Assembly: GCA_963836375.1 (NCBI GenBank)
Contig: CAWIJK010000002.1
Span: forward strand, 1 to 64,000
DNA from: CAWIJK01 sp963836375
GTDB taxonomy: Bacteria; Actinomycetota; Acidimicrobiia; Acidimicrobiales; RAAP-2
DNA length: 64,000 nucleotides
Reading direction: 5' to 3'
The notes under the pieces were generated by a model. It was given only the letters and a program-made list of their open reading frames with translations. It made no database searches and was not told the DNA's origin. The position numbers were made by a program, and so were the translations under genes. Of this stretch, positions 61,677 through 64,000 are shown one piece after another. Position 1 is the first letter of the stretch, and each line of letters begins with the position of its first letter.

Positions 61677-62096
61677 ATGGAGCCCACCGACTTCCTGGCC
61701 CACCGCGACCCCTTCCTGTTCGTCAGCGAGCTGGTCTCGGTGGAGCCGGCCAAGGGTGCGGTGGGCCGCTGGCACCTCACCGGCGAAGAGGCCTTCTTCG
61801 CCGGCCACTTCCCGGGGCGCCCGACCCTCCCGGGTGTCTTGATGGTCGAGGCCCTGGCCCAGGTGGGCGGGATCGCCGTGCTGGCCGACGAGCGGTACGC
61901 CAACAAGCTGCCCCTCTTCGGGGGGATCGACCGGGCCCGCTTCCGGCGCCAGGTAGTCCCCGGTGACACGCTCGACCTCGAGGTGACGGTCGGGCGGCTG
62001 TCGGCCCGGGCCGGCACCGGTCACGGTCGGGCCCACGTCGGGGGCGAGACCGCGTGCGAGGCCGACCTCCTCTTCGTGCTGGCCGACCGGAACTGA
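61677..62096 (+). CDS. fabZ: 3-hydroxyacyl-[ACP] dehydratase FabZ-like
   Basis: FabZ removes water from 3-hydroxyacyl-ACP in fatty-acid elongation. The 139-residue hotdog protein has the full active-site motif FFAGHFPGRPTLPGVLMVEA with catalytic His and Glu, then LAQVGGIAVL and PLFGGIDRARFRRQVVPGDT. The N-terminus MEPTDFLAHRDPFLFVSELV is standard. In actinobacteria with type I fatty acid synthase a FabZ-like gene may serve another lipid or polyketide. TAGCCT at 61663-61668, overlapping the upstream stop codon, is 8 nt before the ATG. Confidence 0.88.
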   Translation: MEPTDFLAHRDPFLFVSELVSVEPAKGAVGRWHLTGEEAFFAGHFPGRPTLPGVLMVEALAQVGGIAVLADERYANKLPLFGGIDRARFRRQVVPGDTLDLEVTVGRLSARAGTGHGRAHVGGETACEADLLFVLADRN

Positions 62097-62108
62097 GAGG
62101 GTCGCCCG

Positions 62109-62891
62109 GTGAAGCTGGCCACCTGGAACGTCAACTCCCTCACCGCCCGGCTCCCGCTCGTCCTCGAGTGGGCCGAGGCCACGGGCCCCGACGTCTTGTG
62201 CATGCAAGAGACCAAGCAGGCCGACGCCGCCTTCCCCGAAGGGGCCTTCGCCGACCTGGGCTACGAGTCGGCCCATCACGGCGACGGGCGTTGGAACGGG
62301 GTGGCCATCGCCAGCCGGGTGGGCCTCGAGCGGCCTTCCCGGGGCTTCGAGGCCGAAGAGGACGTGCACGGGTGCCGCATCATCGCCGCCACGTGCGCGG
62401 GCCTGCGGGTGCACTCGGTCTACGTGCCCAACGGCCGGAGCCTGGACTCCGAGCAGTACCAGTTCAAGCTGGCCTGGCTGGCCCGCCTGCGGGCCTACCT
62501 GGCCCAGACGTGCGACCCGTCGGGCGACGTGGCGGTCTGCGGCGACTTCAACGTCGCCCCGACCGACGCCGACGTGTGGGACCCCACCGCCACGTCGGGG
62601 TCGACCCACGTGAGCGAACCCGAGCGGGCCGCCCTGGACTCGCTGCTCGAGTGGGGACTCGAGGATGTGTTCGCCCGGTTCCATCCCGAGGGCGGCCTCT
62701 ACAGCTGGTGGGACTACCGGGCCGGCGACTTCCACAAGGGCCACGGCATGCGGATCGACCTCGCCCTCTTGTCGGCCGGCCCCGCTGGGCGCTGCACCGG
62801 GGCCACGATCGACCGCGACGCCCGCAAGAAGAGCCCGGCGGGGAACAAGCCCTCGGACCACGCGCCCCTGTTTGTCGAGATCGCCGACTGA
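62109..62891 (+). CDS. xth: Exodeoxyribonuclease III
   Basis: Exonuclease III is the main AP endonuclease of base-excision repair and also a 3' phosphatase. It is intact at 260 residues. Signature blocks are KLATWNVNSLTARLPLVLEW, DVLCMQETKQADAAFPEGAF, SVYVPNGRSLDSEQYQFKLA, VAVCGDFNVAPTDADVWDPT with the catalytic Asp and Asn, YSWWDYRAGDFHKGHGMRID, and the final NKPSDHAPLFVEI with the catalytic Asp-His pair. The start is GTG 62109, 12 nt after the fabZ stop, so the two are probably co-transcribed. Confidence 0.96.
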   Translation: MKLATWNVNSLTARLPLVLEWAEATGPDVLCMQETKQADAAFPEGAFADLGYESAHHGDGRWNGVAIASRVGLERPSRGFEAEEDVHGCRIIAATCAGLRVHSVYVPNGRSLDSEQYQFKLAWLARLRAYLAQTCDPSGDVAVCGDFNVAPTDADVWDPTATSGSTHVSEPERAALDSLLEWGLEDVFARFHPEGGLYSWWDYRAGDFHKGHGMRIDLALLSAGPAGRCTGATIDRDARKKSPAGNKPSDHAPLFVEIAD

Positions 62892-62940
62892 CCGACCCGG
62901 CCCGACGGTCAGCCACGCGGTGGCCGTTGCCGGCGCGGAC

Positions 62941-64000
62941 TCAGCCGAGTGCGGGCAGGACCACTTCGATCAGCCCCGGCCCGGGCTCGGCCAAGGAGCG
63001 CTCCAGCTGCCCCACCAGTTCGTGGGCCGTCGTCGCCCGGCTGGCCGGCACCCCGAGCCCGGTGGCCAGGTCGACGAAGTCGAGCTCGGGGCCGCTCAGG
63101 TCGAGCATGGCCTTGGCCGCACTCCCGGCGTGAGCGACCCCCACCCGGGAGAGCTCGAGATTCAAGATGGCGTAGGAGCGGTTGGAGAGGACCAGGGTCG
63201 TCACGTCGAGCGACTCGCGGGCCTGGGTCCACAGGGCCTGGAGGGTGTACATGGCACTCCCGTCGGCCTCCAAGCACAGGACGCGGCGCCCCGGGGCCCC
63301 CACCGCGGCACCGGTGGCCGCCGGCAGCCCCTGGCCGATGGCCCCCCCGGTCAGGGTCAGCCAGTCGTGACGGGGGGCGCCGGCCGTAGCCCCGGCCACG
63401 AAGAGCCCCGACGTGTTGGACTCGTCGACCACCACGGCGTGCTCGGGGAGCAGGGCCCCCACCGCGGCGGCCAGGGTCTCCATGGTGAGCGCACCGGTCG
63501 GCCGGTCGGGGCGGGCCGCGGGGGCGACCGGACCGGGGGCCCGGGCACCGACCGCCTCGCCCAGGTCCTCGAGGGCCCGGGCCACGTCGTCGCCCGGCTC
63601 GGCCAGGACGTGGACCCGGCAGCCCTCGGGGACGAGGTCGCTCGGACGCCCCGGGTAGGCGAAGAACGACACCGGCGCGCCGGCCCCGGCGAGCACCAGG
63701 TGCCGGGTGCCGGCCAGCTGGGCCTCGGTGAACTCGGCGAAGTAGCCCAGGCGCTCGAGGGGGGGATCCCGGCTCCCCGTTCGAGGTTGGCCGGGAAGGT
63801 CTCGCCCAGGACCTTGGACCCGGTGGCCGCGGCCACCGCGGCGGCGGCCACCAGGCCCCGTTCTCGCAGGGCGGCGCCGCCCACCAAGAGCACCGCCGGC
63901 TCCCCCGAGCCCAGTGCCTTGGCCACCTCGGCCACCGTCTCTTCGGGCACCGCTGCCGCCCGGCGGGCGGGACGGGGTGCCGCCGGGCCGGCCGCCGACT
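62941..64000 (-). CDS. Thiamine-diphosphate enzyme, acetolactate synthase large subunit-like, partial, frameshifted
   Basis: This is the middle and C-terminal domains of a TPP enzyme of the acetolactate synthase/benzoylformate decarboxylase family; the N-terminus is beyond the window. Blocks are VLLVGGAALRERGLVAAAAV and TGSKVLGETFPANLERGAG in the central domain, then VVVDESNTSGLFVAGATAGA, LTGGAIGQGLPAATGAAVGA, LCLEADGSAMYTLQALWTQA (the TPP/Mg motif, with ADG in place of GDG) and SNRSYAILNLELSRVGVAHA. This matches the actinobacterial group often annotated as acetolactate synthase but far from IlvB. The frame breaks near 63765 in a run of six or seven G. The true substrate is uncertain. Confidence 0.8.
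   Translation of the reverse strand, partial: VGGRPGGTPSRPPGGSGARRDGGRGGQGTGLGGAGGALGGRRRPARTGPGGRRRGGRGHRVQGPGRDLPGQPRTGSRDPPLERLGYFAEFTEAQLAGTRHLVLAGAGAPVSFFAYPGRPSDLVPEGCRVHVLAEPGDDVARALEDLGEAVGARAPGPVAPAARPDRPTGALTMETLAAAVGALLPEHAVVVDESNTSGLFVAGATAGAPRHDWLTLTGGAIGQGLPAATGAAVGAPGRRVLCLEADGSAMYTLQALWTQARESLDVTTLVLSNRSYAILNLELSRVGVAHAGSAAKAMLDLSGPELDFVDLATGLGVPASRATTAHELVGQLERSLAEPGPGLIEVVLPALG

Noticed and set aside
1..64000. tRNA and rRNA genes
   Set aside because: Scanning intergenic gaps by eye found no cloverleaf with a GGTTCGAATCC-type arm and no rRNA-like stretch; a dedicated search would be needed to exclude them fully.

Overview
The window comes from a very GC-rich (about 70%) actinobacterium, most probably of the Acidimicrobiia or a similar deep lineage. 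Pointers are a fused 2-oxoglutarate dehydrogenase E2-E1 protein (Kgd), a PafB-PafC fusion, CofC of F420 synthesis, many GTG starts, apparently leaderless genes with TAnnnT boxes 6-8 nt before the start codon, and a complete type IV pilus locus. No rRNA, tRNA or CRISPR array was seen.

Layout. 1-7.6 kb: acyl-CoA ligase (partial), zinc alcohol dehydrogenase, sugar nucleotidyltransferase, dxs, an MFS transporter, a FlK-like thioesterase and tldD. Most are broken by closely spaced frameshifts that look like sequencing error. 7.6-10 kb: pmbA/tldE, a stress-type FmdB zinc-ribbon gene behind a CIRCE-like operator, and moaC. 10-29 kb: the type IV pilus region, with a large polyproline repeat protein, a pilin, two paralogous polytopic membrane proteins, a pilM-pilN fusion, pilO, a PilP-position lipoprotein, two PilT-type ATPases, a prepilin peptidase lacking the second catalytic motif, pilB and pilC. 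An acyl-CoA carboxylase-like gene and two hypothetical genes lie between the pilus operons. 29-37 kb: a CtaG-like protein, pafBC, two small genes, an IS1595-type transposase remnant, an orphan MobF relaxase with a coupling ATPase, and a histone-H1-like gene made of 30-bp repeats.

37-64 kb: housekeeping and metabolic genes. These are a PIG-L deacetylase, cofC, gpsA, an adenylate cyclase, a GH38 alpha-mannosidase, an acyl-CoA ligase, GNAT, an RpiB-like isomerase, a GYD protein, rnhB, an oligopeptide-type binding protein, an acyl-CoA dehydrogenase, a DMT exporter, an ion-transporter-superfamily permease, a TIGR01777 epimerase, an alpha/beta hydrolase, kgd, a NYN-nuclease/S1 fusion, a HAD phosphatase, a fabZ-like dehydratase, exonuclease III and a partial acetolactate-synthase-like TPP enzyme.

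How it fits together. The pilus genes form two blocks. Leftward pilMN-pilO-lipoprotein (ATGA coupled) makes the inner-membrane alignment complex. Rightward pilB-pilT2-pilC makes the motor and platform, with pilD divergent from it. Four-base stop/start overlaps (ATGA, GTGA) are common. Three of them appear as CTGA, where CTG is the only sensible start. Apart from the first 7.6 kb, frameshifts are isolated, and several sit in poly-G runs, so I treat the affected genes as intact in the organism.
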